DNA from: Vigna angularis
Lineage: Eukaryota > Streptophyta > Magnoliopsida > Fabales > Fabaceae
Direction of reading: 5' to 3'
DNA: 64,000 nt
Assembly (NCBI RefSeq): GCF_016808095.1
Contig: NC_068972.1
Location: 39,029,029-39,093,028, forward strand
The notes below the pieces were generated by a model that worked only from the letters and a program-made list of their open reading frames with translations, made no database searches and was not told where the DNA came from. Every line of letters starts with the position of its first letter. Positions within the stretch are counted from its first letter, which is position 1. The position numbers were made by a program, and so were the translations under genes. Shown piece after piece: positions 49,174-61,900 of this stretch.

Positions 49174-49567
49174 ACTGAACGCTTGGAGTGAGACCAAAGG
49201 TCTCAAGTTCCAAACGGATCAAAACTGAGCGATGGAATCATTGGTTTTAAGAAAGGGAGTGATTAACATAATAGTTCTCAAGAACGATTAGGAATCAAAC
49301 GTTTATTTACTAGGTGAGCCAATTGAATGAACTTACTCCCGAGTTAGACCGAACGCTGATAGACCTAGGCCGAATACCAAGACTCTAGGCTGAAACCAAT
49401 TTAAGACAGACACTGTGAAAACCTCAAATAAGGGTAAATAATTGAATCAGGTGAATAAACCGAATGTCAATAAATATACTTAGCTTTTGAATGAGTTAAA
49501 CATCAAGAACAATCAGAATGTCAGTCGAAGACCGAGCACCGAAAAGGGCGAACCCTATTGAGTTTGA

Positions 49568-49686
<119 letters not shown>

Positions 49687-50258
49687 CTTACTCAGCACGA
49701 GCGCTTGGTGGAAGACCGAGCACTACTCAGTATGAGCGCTTGGTGTAAGACCGAGCACTACTAAACTTATAGGAGAAAGGCTTGATAAATATAATAAGAT
49801 ACCATTTTGAGTAGTGTTTAAGAACAAACGAAAATATACAAATACATATAGATATGCTTAAGTTTATAACCGAATACTAAAGAACAACTATGCTTGGCCG
49901 AACGCTCATGCACAGTATTACAAAACGAAGATGCTCGTCCTCAACTAGGATTCTTCCCAAATGAAAGAATCCAATTCCAACCAAGTTCACTAGAAAAATC
50001 GAACGGTCAAGGACCATTCAGTGACGAACGTACACTTTCATAGGGAAATTTCATACTAGAATTCTTTATATCAATTCATCTCTCAACATATATTTTCATA
50101 AACTCAAACATCCATATCATAGTAAATAATCATACTTCATATAGTCAAAACATATCAACAATCATACTTCATATACATTCAGCCACTCAACAAACATGCA
50201 TTCATTAGCAACGAACGTAAAAACGAACATACAATTAAATTATATAAGCTTCCTTTAC

Positions 50259-50322
50259 CTCTAAGCGTGACCGAACGTTCAAAAATGCATCTCTAAGCGT
50301 GACCGAACGTTCAACAATGCAG
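50259..50322. repeat. 32-bp tandem repeat, two copies
   Basis: CTAAGCGTGACCGAACGTTC recurs at 50261 and 50293, followed by AAAAATGCA and AACAATGCA. It again carries the CCGAACG motif. Confidence 0.9.
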
Positions 50323-50840
50323 AAATATATCTCCTTGCTACTGAAATCTTAGAGTTCGACGATCACCCCTTACAAACTAAACCAAACAGGAAAAACATAA
50401 ATACTCAGAACAAAGTGACCTATTCATGCAACCAAGAATCTGGGTTCGCATGTGTAAGAAGAACGAACGTTCTAAAGGGAAAGTGACTTACCAGTTTCAG
50501 AACCAAAAACTGATCGGTTCAACTGGAAGCTCTTGACGCCGGGAGTGCTCCAGCGGTGCCTGAGTGGTGATCGGAGAAGAGAAAGTGAGTGTTTTGTAGA
50601 GAGAATGAAAAGCTTTTGGAGATAAGGAGGAGAAAAATGAAGTTTTGGAGTTTGGAAGAGAGGTTGCATGTAGAGAGTGGCGTGAGTTTTGAAAAACTAA
50701 GCTTTGCTACCATCGTCAAGGACGAACGACCACTTCGCTGCCCACACCTGTCTCCCACTTTTTGATTTCTAGATTTCCTTCGCTTGACACCTGACTTTCG
50801 CTCAGAATGATTTTGAGTGCGTTTTTAATGAGGTCTGACA

Positions 50841-53800
50841 TTAATATTTTTTTATTACTATTATTTTATTATTATTATTATTATTACTATCGTTTTTTTA
50901 TTTTTTATGTTCATTTTTTGAATTTTTTTTAAAATTTTTCTTTAATTGTCTTTAAAAGTATATTTGCAACCAAAAAAGCCAATAGTAAATTATTAAAAAT
51001 AATAAGTGAAAATAGTTAAATTTTATGAAAAATAGATAAAAATAAAAAATGATGGTGGATATGTCCTTTTGGTAGTGGGACAGAATGAGTATCGAAAGGA
51101 AGATGAAGAGACAAACTTTATTTGATGAAAACAAAAGTAGCATTGTCAACTTCTCTTCATTTTTTTCATTAAACAACAAATCTTCCTAACTTAGGTGCTA
51201 AGAAAAATTGCCCTTTAGCTCACACAAACCACCACCCTTTATCAACACTAGGATTTCTTTGTAGGCACAAAACATTTCTTTTATAGAAGATTGGATTGTA
51301 TTCTTGAAAACTAAACATAATTGAGCATCAATTATCTTTCAACAAAAAAATCACCACAAAAAATATTACATTTTTTAATAAGATGATTAAAATACTCTTA
51401 ACTCTCAAAACCAAAAGTTTGATATTCGACGTCCAAATTGCATCACTGAAATAAGTTACATTAAAATATAATTTTTAATAAGATTTTTTTAAATAACTTC
51501 TATTTGATAAGTCTAAATAAAAATTAAAGATATATAAAAAAAATTCTAAGCAAAACTAATATTGTTTTTATAAATAATTTTATTTTAATCACTTAATTTT
51601 TTTTAAACAATATTAAATCAAATTTATTACCAATTATTAACAAATAACATGAATCCATAAGTTGAATACTATAACATTCATATTCACTCATCAAAAAATA
51701 AATAATTAAATATTTATAAGGCATATTAAAAAATATTGATTTAAAATATTTATTTAATATTAATGAAGATGGAGACTTATTTTTTGTGATGGTTATTTTG
51801 GTAGGAGAAAGAAAAAAGGACAGAAAGAAAGATGAAATATTACAGGCTGTAAAGTAGAAAGAGAGAGGGAGATAGATACCCACTTGTGTCTTCCAACCAT
51901 TCAATATGCAATTATTTTCTACTGCTACACCAACTCAACTCTATTCTTTCATTTCACCATTATCAATTATTTTTTTATTTTATTTCAATCTCCATTTTTT
52001 GATTTTGACATCTTTACTGTTAAGCCACCACTACTAATAATAACATTTCTTATTCTATTCTTCAATTCTAAAATTATTCATTATTAAGCACTTTGGTTTT
52101 GCTTTAATTCTTATGAGATTTGTTCTCACTTAAAACTCTGGTAGGTCAGTATTTCGCTTACAAAATATGTAAAACTGGTCCAGAAAAATTAAAAAAAATA
52201 AATTATAAAGAATGCAGAAGGAAATAGTTTAGAAAAATACTAAAGTTTTAAATAAATAAACAGATAGTTAAAATTCCAGTTTATATATTTAATATAAAAT
52301 AAAAATTTAATTGACGTTCAACACCACTATGATAATACTCAAAATTATATCAATTGATAATAAATGTATTTTATAATTTTAGGTAAACTTTGACCTAATA
52401 AGTTGTTGAAATTGATATTCTTTTATCGTTCTTTAAACATTACTATGCTTCATTTATATATAAAAAAATATCACAAAAACGGTATAAATGACTAAAAAAA
52501 TGTGTTCAAATGAAAAAATAACAGATAATAGAAAAAGATTAAGAAAAATTAAAATTTTAATTATACAAACAAAAAATTGATTGATCCAAATTGGAGAGTT
52601 ATCCACAACTTATATCTCAATTCTTTAATAAGATAAATAGAGATAAGAAAAAAAATTTACAAAAAAAAAGTCAAATAATTCTAAAAAATATTTATAGAGG
52701 TATTTTATTTTAAAATAATAAAATTTCTTTATAATAAAATTATTTATATAAAAAATATTTAATATTAAAATAATTAAGTTTTACTATTTTTAAAACAATA
52801 TAACTTCTAATATATGATTTTCTAAGAGACATTAATGTAACCTTTAATTCTAATGTTTGAATTTATTGTATTTTAAACTAATAAATACAACATTTAATAT
52901 TATTGTGCAGTTAATTTCAGTTATTTACTCGTGATTATTTTTTTAATGTATATATTTATTGAATTTAACATTTGATCACATTGTTTGAGTTGTATATATT
53001 TATTTGATAAATACAATATTTAATATTACACTGCCTTAAAATTCTGTTAGATATATTTTTGTTATATTTACACTCTTATTTTTTTCATAATATTTTCTCA
53101 GAATTCATAATTTAATTAATACATTATGTCATCATTGACTAAAAAGTTTGGTCATAAGATTTGTATAAAAGTTTTAATCAATCATAACTTACACTAGCCA
53201 TAAATTTTACTTTATCATAAAAGCCACAAACTTTTATTAAAGCATGGGTCCATTCATACATAGTATTGCAGCTCTTCATGAGATATTATGAATAATGATG
53301 CTCTGTTCTAACAGTCCAAGGTTGTCATGGTCAATTGGTTATGCTATGGATACTCTGGATATTATACTGTCACTGCTGCCACATTAATAAATCCACTTTG
53401 CTTGTAATTGAGAAAATTGTTTGTTATCATTATAGATAGTTGCTTCATGCATATACCAAACCAAAGATATTTAAAAACAACTATTAAAATATTCATTTTA
53501 TAAGATTAGAAAAACATTAATAAAAGTAAAAACAACAACTATTTAACAGTTTTTTAATATCTGGCATTTTCACTTCACTCAGACAGAGAGAATAGAAAAT
53601 GAACATCAGAACGACATTGTGACAGAATCAGATTATTTTATCATGCAATGTGTCATTAAAAAAGCAATAGTAACACTTTTTGTTAAGGGATCTTTGTCTG
53701 TACAGACCATTGTTCTGACCCTCAAACTCTGAACCCAAGCAACAATTTAAAAGCAAAACACACTGGTACTTAATTAAGTGTAACACTATCCAGACAAAAC

Positions 53801-54277
53801 AGTAATATACTAAACCACATGCATTCGTGAAGCTTCTTATTAAATTAATTGAACATGCATGTTATGCAATCACAGCACAAAAATTCCATTGGTTCACGTC
53901 ATATTATAAACAGATGTTATGATATAACAAAATGTAAAGAAAACTAGAAATTTGGAGAGCATTAAAACCTATTTTAAAAGAAACGCACCAAACAGCATCT
54001 TAAAAAATAATGGAGGGGAGAAAAACACAAATTACCTCCACTGCCATCACAATACAAACTAATTAACTCCCCCCATTGAGAAACACTACTACATCTAATC
54101 ATGCATGAAAGTAATTAAGTTGAAGTGAATTTCAACTCAAACCTACAAAATTACAAAAAGACTACTATGAAGTTCAAAAGTGAAAACAGAAAATCCTTTG
54201 ACATGATAACTAACAATAAATGCACAAAATCTACTGCCTTCAGGAGAAGGCAAGCTCCATTCTGCACTGTCCAGGCT
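50841..54277. other. AT-rich intergenic DNA, 3' flank of the MCTP3/4-like gene
   Basis: No gene or bounded element found. An (ATT)n tract follows the LTR-like repeat at about 50850-50895. The right part must include the 3'-UTR of the minus-strand MCTP gene. Confidence 0.6.
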
Positions 54278-56602
54278 TCAGAGCATGCAATCAGTTCTTG
54301 CAGGCAGCCTCCTGAAGAAATTAAGTGGCACCGACGGAAGCTTATGGCGAAACCTTGGATGTCTCAACACATAGATTCCTGTCAAGAGGGCCACAACTTG
54401 GAACGGAGTGACGTACAGAACTACAGCAGCAACCAGACAGAAAAGCACAAACAGTGATGTAGCTCTGGGATCACGCCAGCTTAGCAAAGATTGCAGCCTT
54501 TCACCCTGAGTGGCCAAGTCCCCAACCACAGTTTGAATCCTCCCAGCAATGCTTCTAAGTCGATCATATCGCATCCTCACAATGTCATTTGGCCGGGAGG
54601 TAGGGAATGTGTCAAACTCTTCATCAAGTTCATCAGGATGTGCCGAGTCTGCATGAGAGAGACGAGTGTCCATGTGAGGAGGTTGCCTTGGCCTCCATCT
54701 GTAGTACCAGATTCCAATCAAGAAGAGGTAAAGGAAAATTGTAGGCAAGATAAGCTCTGGATACATAACTAGTATTATGAACAAGATATGGATCAGAATT
54801 GTAGTGACTGGACTTCTCCAATTGCATATCTGATCAAACCATTTTCCTACAGCAATTAGACCACCCAAAACCCCCATAATCCTGAAGAAGTTGGCTTTGC
54901 TTCTTCTCATACTCCACATGTGGGAACCCACATCCAGCATATATTCCACTACTTCTTTTCTCAGCGGTGGCTCGGCACGACTCAGTCTCATTGAAACAAT
55001 CTGAGTAGCTTGATGCCTCAGACTGTCGAGCTGGCTGACAGTCAGCGGGTGTATATAGTGCATTTTTGGCAACAAGGGTTGTGAATACATGTGCATCATA
55101 TTGAGCAGAGATGAACAAGTGAACCTCACAGCCAAGTGAATCTCACCCATCTTCTTCACCCCGCTCGGGTGAAGAACAAGAAGTGGATAGGAATGTGTAT
55201 AGACCCGATCAGTCTCAAGGGTGGAAAGACGAATCCTCACCTTTCCAATCTTCGAATCTTTTGCTCCACCAGCCTTGTCTCCACCATGCAGATGACAGTT
55301 ATCAAATACACCAATTGTAATGACAGTGCAAGGATCAAAAACCTCCCAAGTATATTGTTCATTCCATCTTGGAGCAAAACTGTCAATGATTGTCCTTGTC
55401 CTGACCCACTTCTGGCCATATTTTGCTACACAATAAGCATCTGTTGTCCCTCTCCCATCCTTCGTTTTCATCGGCATCAACCCATGAGCATTCAATATCC
55501 CCAGTTCAAGAACACCAATGCCAGACTTCCACAGCTGTTTTGCTGTTGGGCGAAGATCACTGCTGTAGTGAGTAGATTCGTCTAAAACATGATAGCCACC
55601 TTCAAGACAAACCCTCATGTGAATCCTGCTTGAAAATTTGGTATCCTTCTTCTTCTCCCCCTCAACAACAATATGCCTTTCCAGATTGAACCACCTTGTA
55701 TTCACTGGTTTGTGGTCTAGTCTCTTTTCCACATACTGCAGAGGAATAGCACACCTCCCCAACACTTCATCCTTGTTAGGGGCAACTCTATCCTCCACAC
55801 TCAATATCAGCGGTTCCTCAAACTGTTCGGCTGCCACAAACATCAAATCCTCATTCCACATTGGATTAATACTCCTACTATGAGAGATTCTGGTCCTCAA
55901 GGCCTGATTCCCCAGAATAGCCTTCACGAAAACCTCAGGGTACCTACCCTTATCAGTTGGCTGTAAGTCCTGTGCCTCAATCACATTAACCCTCAAATAC
56001 CAAAGCTTAGGAGACAGATAAACTTTCGATCTAATGTTGGCAAGAGCATCACTTCCACCAACCGTAGCAGCATCCGAGTGCCAAGCTTCGGGAAAAGCTT
56101 CATCAGCCTGGGTACCCATCCAAACAGCCAACATCAGCTCTCCCTTCACCTTGTCACCCTTTCTATCTTCTAATCTATACCATTGGGGCGCCAAAGGACT
56201 ATCTGGAGGCACCCTTTTGGGGACCTCATTCAGGTCAAACCAGACACGTCCGATGAAGTCATCCTTCACAACATCCTTATCCTTCACGGTAACCTCCAGC
56301 ACAGACGCTTGAAGCCGGTCCTTCGAGAAGGCAAAAACCTGGTTCCACTCAGGATTGGTTTTCTTCTCGAAATGCCTGGTAGTACCCTTGTAGTTCCCAA
56401 GCTTGACTTCAGTATAAGGATCACAACTCCCAGTGACATCTTTGGCAGGCAAGTCCTTGGCCTTCACAACCCTCACATAAAGGTACTGCATTTGCTCAAC
56501 CAGATCATAGGTACTGGTAAGTTTATCACCAGAGACCTTTCCCCCTCCAAGATGGGGTTTGGTCTCCTTCAACAGAAAATCTTCAGGTGGAGGCCTCTGC
56601 AT
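54278..56602 (-). CDS. MCTP protein with three C2 domains, MCTP3/MCTP4-like
   Basis: A single-exon CDS of 774 residues starts MQRPPPEDFLLKETKPHLGG, the N-terminus of the Arabidopsis MCTP3/MCTP4 (FTIP3/FTIP4) branch, and ends RLPARTDCML. Three C2 domains lie at about 37-140, 200-310 and 360-480, with loop aspartates in the first (CDPYTEVKLG, VKDKDVVKDDFIG). The C-terminal region has hydrophobic hairpins at about 597-634 and 715-747 that anchor such proteins in the ER. Known members tether ER to plasma membrane at plasmodesmata and affect traffic of mobile regulators such as STM in the shoot meristem. Length and motifs indicate an intact gene. MCTP3 and MCTP4 orthology cannot be separated by eye, so no symbol is given. 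Confidence 0.95.
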   Translation of the reverse strand: MQRPPPEDFLLKETKPHLGGGKVSGDKLTSTYDLVEQMQYLYVRVVKAKDLPAKDVTGSCDPYTEVKLGNYKGTTRHFEKKTNPEWNQVFAFSKDRLQASVLEVTVKDKDVVKDDFIGRVWFDLNEVPKRVPPDSPLAPQWYRLEDRKGDKVKGELMLAVWMGTQADEAFPEAWHSDAATVGGSDALANIRSKVYLSPKLWYLRVNVIEAQDLQPTDKGRYPEVFVKAILGNQALRTRISHSRSINPMWNEDLMFVAAEQFEEPLILSVEDRVAPNKDEVLGRCAIPLQYVEKRLDHKPVNTRWFNLERHIVVEGEKKKDTKFSSRIHMRVCLEGGYHVLDESTHYSSDLRPTAKQLWKSGIGVLELGILNAHGLMPMKTKDGRGTTDAYCVAKYGQKWVRTRTIIDSFAPRWNEQYTWEVFDPCTVITIGVFDNCHLHGGDKAGGAKDSKIGKVRIRLSTLETDRVYTHSYPLLVLHPSGVKKMGEIHLAVRFTCSSLLNMMHMYSQPLLPKMHYIHPLTVSQLDSLRHQATQIVSMRLSRAEPPLRKEVVEYMLDVGSHMWSMRRSKANFFRIMGVLGGLIAVGKWFDQICNWRSPVTTILIHILFIILVMYPELILPTIFLYLFLIGIWYYRWRPRQPPHMDTRLSHADSAHPDELDEEFDTFPTSRPNDIVRMRYDRLRSIAGRIQTVVGDLATQGERLQSLLSWRDPRATSLFVLFCLVAAVVLYVTPFQVVALLTGIYVLRHPRFRHKLPSVPLNFFRRLPARTDCML

Positions 56603-57700
56603 TTTTTCCTCGCTTCAGAGAACCAGAAACCCAAATTCAAATTTCTAACCCAAATATCCAAAGCCTTCAACTACTCGGATTATACCTAATCGTTCCCAAG
56701 AGCCTAAAAAACAGGAAAACGAAGTCAAGTAGCCGTTACAACACGCTATACCCAAACGAGGCACCTAAAAGTTCGGGAAATTTCAAAAACACATCAAAAG
56801 AAGATATAATCGAGGTAACAGCAGCTGAAACTCAAATAACGTGCACCACTAGTATATAAACTACAAAACTGAAAAAAAAAAAAAACGGCAATGTCAAACC
56901 TAGATCTCAGATTTCACAAAGTGTTCTGCGAGTCCAACATCGGAAAAACACCAACCACTTTCCCAGAAGAAGTTAGATCCGATTGTTTAACCTGCAAGCA
57001 TAAACAAAAATCATAAAAAAAAATAAAACAAAAATGCAGTTGTGTAATGCAGCACAACATGAAAGAAAAAACAACATTTCAAGTCTTGTACTTTCAGCAT
57101 TTTGAAACGCCCAAGTAAAAACAACAACCACTTCTTTAACTAGAGAGAGAGAGAGAGTTGACTGCTTTGAAAATGAACAACACCACCAACAAAAAACGCT
57201 TAGATGAACCGTTGATTTGTCTTCTGAGTTCTCACATTTTCCCAGACATTATCACTTCTTAAAAAAGTAAAATAAGAAAATGCATTTCTGATACCATAGG
57301 TCGTCGTCGCCGGCACACCCCCACAGAAGAAATCCCGAAAGCGACGGTGCATGCGAAAATCGGAGAAGCACTGAAACGAGAAAAACGAAAAGAGAAATAA
57401 AGAAGAAGAAGAAGAAAGGGAAATAAAGTTGTTGTTTTTTTTGGCTTTAACTTTCTTTTTTAATGTGGAACGATTGAAGAAGCGGAGAGAGTTGTGAAAC
57501 GAGGTCGTTTTTTGGGAAATAAAAAGGAAAAAAGAAAAGAATGGAGGCAAGAGTGAGAAGAGGAAGAAGAAAAAGTGAGAGAGAGAAATGGTGTTTCTGA
57601 GTTTCTCTTTCTTTGAGAGTGTGTTGATTTATCTGGTTGTGTAAGAAAGAAAGAGAGAAGGTCCATTGCTGGTTTTGTTACAGTGCTGTATATCTCTGCG
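56603..57700 (-). other. 5'-UTR and probable leader intron of the MCTP3/4-like gene
   Basis: On the minus strand a probable donor (CCTATG then GTATCAG, exon end at 57295) and an acceptor (GCTTGCAG, exon start at 56991) define a 303-bp intron in the leader. A second possible acceptor (GTTTTTTAG) lies nearer the ATG. The first leader exon (about 57295-57670) is rich in CT repeats. Transcription probably starts near 57.6-57.7 kb. All of this is inferred from splice consensus and composition. Confidence 0.45.
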
Positions 57701-58498
57701 TGTGTAGTGATGCTGCTACTGCTGCATAGGGGATGCTCAGCCTCTACCCACTCAAACGCTTACACGTGTCACACACCAACCTATGTCTTTTCTTTTTAAT
57801 TCTATTTTCTTTTCATTTAACTATGGAAAATAATAAGACCCAGACCAAATTTGAATAAGTTTAAATAAATATATGATCTAATTTGATAATCGGCTTTAAT
57901 AAATAAAATTGAGTAAAATGATATTTCTTATATATTTAGATAATGGGATGAAATTTTATCCATATTTAATTTAATCTAAATTTATATTTGAATATTTATA
58001 AATTTGTTAATATATTTTAAATTTTAAATTTTAAATTTTAAATTTTAAATTTTAAATCTTAAATTTTATTTTTGATATAACACTATTTTGTTAAATTTAA
58101 TAATAAACTATATAAAATTATTGTTGATTATAATAATTATTATTAAATTTATATATGTCACTTACTTTTTTTAAGTTAAAGATTTACTATATTTATATCA
58201 TTTATTTAAAATGAAAATATTTTCTTATTAAAAAGTTAATTTAATATAAATTCGTAATCCTAAAAATTCAATCGAATTGATCCAGATACCAAATAGCTTC
58301 TTACATAGAATAACTCTGCCAATCTCAATATATAAGAAAACGACAGAGAACACTAAAAGTATCTAAAATATTTAGCAAAAAGATTGTTTTTAGCAATCTA
58401 TTTAAGCATGTTTTCACTAATAAATAACTTTCATATTTACTTCTTGTTTTTAGTTTAACATATAAGAAAATTACACGGTGAGATAGTAGATAATATAT
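57701..58498. other. promoter-side AT-rich DNA with a 7-bp repeat
   Basis: Upstream of the MCTP3/4-like gene. It contains about seven copies of a TTTAAAT heptamer at 58016-58068. No gene seen. Confidence 0.6.
58016..58068. repeat. heptamer tandem repeat (ATTTTAA)n
   Basis: Seven consecutive units with one base change (AAATCTT). It is not the plant telomere repeat, which is TTTAGGG. Confidence 0.95.
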
Positions 58499-58838
58499 GA
58501 ATTAAGCATGTTTTTAGTCCTTAAACTGATTTTAATTTTAGTTTTTCTTTATGTTTGTTTTAATTAAACTATTAATTGATTTTAATTTTAGTTTTTCTTT
58601 ATGTTTGTTTTAATTAGGTCTATATCCTTTAAAATTCATAGAATTAATCTTGAATAGCTAACTGTGATAGTGTTTTATTTAACATGGCAAACGTGGACTC
58701 TTTAAAGAAAGCACTAACATCGTTAATAAATAGAAACTAATTCTATAAATTTCGAAAGGATAAAGATTTACCTAAAACAAACTTTTAAAGAAGGACCAAA
58801 ATCATTTAATAGTGTAGGTATAAAAAGATAGTTAACCC
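58499..58838. mobile_element. MITE (Mutator-like, 340 bp) with 9-bp target duplication
   Basis: The left end is GAATTAAGCATGTTTTTAG and the right end on the other strand is GGGTTAACTATCTTTTTAT. Flanking 9-mers are ATAATATAT (58490-58498) and ATGATATAT (58839-58847), one mismatch. Internally a segment of about 40 bp (TTGATTTTAATTTTAGTTTT and on) is tandemly duplicated near 58525 and 58577. The arms remain complementary toward the centre (TTAGGT...ATCCTTT...ATAGAATTA). No coding sequence. Confidence 0.65.
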
Positions 58839-60487
58839 ATGATATATTTTATATTGTGTTTTATATTTTTTTTATGATTTTTTGTGAATAAAGATTAAAG
58901 ATTTTATCCAGATGTATTTTGAAGTACTTTAATAATCTTCTTTTCATAAATAATTGATATATTCCTGTGTTGATTTTAATGATGATATGAAATTGCTTCT
59001 AACAACTTCTTTCCCTGTGTATGAAGAGATTATAAAAATAAAATAAAAACAATTTTTTTTATCTTATGTTAACTCTCTCAACATTTAAATATTTTCTCTA
59101 AATAATTAAAATTTTGAATTATCTATTGAAAGACTTGTCTTTGATGAAGTGAGGAGATAATTGATTTTAGTATGCCTAAAATAATTCTCACAAATTTAAT
59201 ATATTTATAATCTAAATATTAGATATTATTACATTAATGTTATTATATAAATTATATGATTTATTATTCATTTAAAAATAAATTAACATTCTCCAACTTA
59301 GCTAATGAAAACTCAATGTTAAACTTTAGGTGTGTATCATATATTGAAGTTATTAAGTCATTTTTCTTCATCAAATTAAATTATATGATTGGATAATAGT
59401 AGTTACACGTTTTCTAACAATATGGTTCTTTTCTTGTATGACAAATCATCCAATCCAATTAAATTTTCATTAATATTGTAATATGTATATTTAATATTCT
59501 TTCAAGGATATATCTTGTTATTTCATGATAGATAATGTATACCATGTAATGTGAATGATAAAAGTAAATATAAATATAATTTGAATTCTAATATGATTAA
59601 ATCACCACTAATGACAAATTGTGATAATTCCTCAAACAATTTCATGAGAATCTTCAAGTGTGTGCGTTATTTGTTTTCTTCCTAAGAAGAAAGTAATTTT
59701 ATATTTAATTGAACCATATTTTATTCATTGTCATGTAACTTCTATAATTCCATTGATTTCTCTCATTTTGCCACTAAAACCCTAATCACAGCTTGGTATG
59801 TGTTTGGCAATAGGGTTAGAGGAGAATATGGGAAGGGAGGAAATATTGAGAAGGAGGGTATTGTTGACTTGAAAGAGTTGTACACCTTTAATTTCTACAA
59901 CAGGATAAGTTCGTCGTCATAAGATTATGATCTTATCAAGCTTAACTAAAAGGATCTTAATTAATAACAAGTATTTAGTTTCTAATAGGATGAAAATATG
60001 ATGACTTGTTGGAGCACAGTCAATAAAAAATTGTTACGGATAAAATTGAAAAGAGATCATGGTGCATTTAATTTTATCACTTATGGATAGATTTTTTTGA
60101 TTTTGGGGTTGAATTTTCTTAAAAAGATCTCAGTGTTGCAATAGTGTATACTTTCTAGCCCTATGTGAAGAAATGAAAGAAAAATGCAAGAGCGTCTGTG
60201 AGAGAGAAGTGTTATATGGTTGGCTTAAGTAGTTTTTTTTTCCTTTGTTTATGTATTTATGCATATATGTTATATCATAAGTAGCACTGATGAGCGAAGA
60301 TGTACAAAATTTGCTTTTGTTTCGTAGTATTGGACATTTGTAACTACTAATAATATCTTGTATATGTTGTCTTGAACACTTTGTTGATTTGGATAATCTA
60401 GCAGTGAAAGAGGCACAATAAGACATTTGCTTATGGAACACAATTCTAGCTTCTTTCGTATAAATCACAAAAGAATAACTCATATCA
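58839..60487. other. AT-rich intergenic DNA
   Basis: No gene or bounded element found. The short open frames near 59.73-59.92 and 60.13-60.48 kb resemble nothing I know. Confidence 0.6.
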
Positions 60488-60496
60488 TCGCATTAA

Positions 60497-61834
60497 GAGT
60501 GTTTCATCCTACACTTTCAAGCACTTCAAATTTCCTAAAACACCCCTAATTAATAAGTGATTTAAAAATTTAATTTTTTATTATTAAGAATTTCTATGCG
60601 CAGCATTGACTCCACATCCATTTTTATGCAATCACCAGCATTCTTGTTGTACCTGTACATCCCTTCACTCCTACACTGTTGCATTCCTGCACCTCATTTC
60701 ATCTTTATAAAAAAATCATACACCTCCTTCACCTTTGAACTACAGGTCTTTCATAATATTTTTCCTCTTGAGTTTTTTATCTCATATTTTTATTTAATTA
60801 TTTTATTAGTTTCTAATTATTTTTAAAATTATGTATGGTTTTCTACGAATTTATAATGTAATTATATAATTTTTAATTAATATAAATTAATTTTTATGAA
60901 TTTATTAAAATTAATAAAATTGATTTTGAAAAAAAATAAACTTAATATCATATCGGATATGAAAATTCGAATTTTTAGAAATCGGATGTGTATATCCGAT
61001 GGTGAAAATTCCGGATATCAACGATACATATTTAATATGTTATATATAAAACTTTAATTATATTAGTGTTTCAATTATTTTATTAATTTATAATTATTTT
61101 TAAAATTATGTATGATTTTTTATTAGTTTATAAGTAGTAATATAATTTTTAATTAATAGAAATTAATTTTTATAAATTTATTAAATTAATAAAAGTAATT
61201 TAGATTAAAAAACAATTACAGTGTTCATCGGATATGCATATCCGATATATATAGGTTCGGATATCCACATCCGAAGTTTTGTTTTAGATATGAAATGCAA
61301 TTCATGTATATCTGATTATATTTTTTATTTTTAATTGGTTTTTAATAATTTGATTATTTGATTTTTATTCTTTTAATATAAAAGAAATAACTATAAAACA
61401 AATATTAAAACAGAATATTTCAAATAATTAAAACAGAAAACAAATAATTATTTTTTCAAAGTCTGGTTTTAATTATTAAGATAATTTTAAAAATAGTTAA
61501 AAACTAATAAAATAATTAAATAAAAATATGAGGTAAAAAAACTCAAAAGGAAAAATATTATGAAAGAGCTTTAGTTCAAAGATGCATGGGGTGTAGGGTT
61601 TTTTTTTATAAAGATGAAATGAGGTGCAGGGATGCAAGGGTGCAGTGAAGGGATGCACAACTGCAACAGGAATGCATGTTTGGTAATTGGATAAAAATGG
61701 AGGTGGAGTCAATGCTTGCGCGTAGAAATTCTCAATAATAAAAAATTAAACTTTTAAATCACCTATTAAATAGGGGTATTTTAGAAATTTTGAGGTGCAG
61801 GATGAAATCCTTGGAGGTGCAGGATGAAACACCC
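60497..61834. mobile_element. Mutator-like element, 1.34 kb, arms of about 335 bp, 9-bp target duplication
   Basis: Termini are GAGTGTTTCATCCTACAC (left) and GGGTGTTTCATCCTGCAC (right, other strand). Flanks are TCGCATTAA (60488-60496) and TCGCACTAA (61835-61843), one mismatch. The arms (60497 to about 60835, and about 61495-61834) stay complementary over about 335 bp, for example CATTGACTCCAC and TTTCATAATATTTTTCCT. The right end repeats its terminal GGTGCAGGATGAAA motif. The centre is AT-rich with GGATATCC-type palindromes and no transposase. The long arms and 9-bp duplication fit a non-autonomous Mutator-like element. Confidence 0.88.
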
Positions 61835-61900
61835 TCGCACTAATGCTACTAAGTTACTCGATTAGAGAGTTTCGGCCTACAACCCATCCAATAAAGTTTC

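Noticed and set aside
58016..58068. Interstitial telomeric repeat
   Set aside because: The unit is ATTTTAA, with no GGG, so it is a simple AT heptamer.
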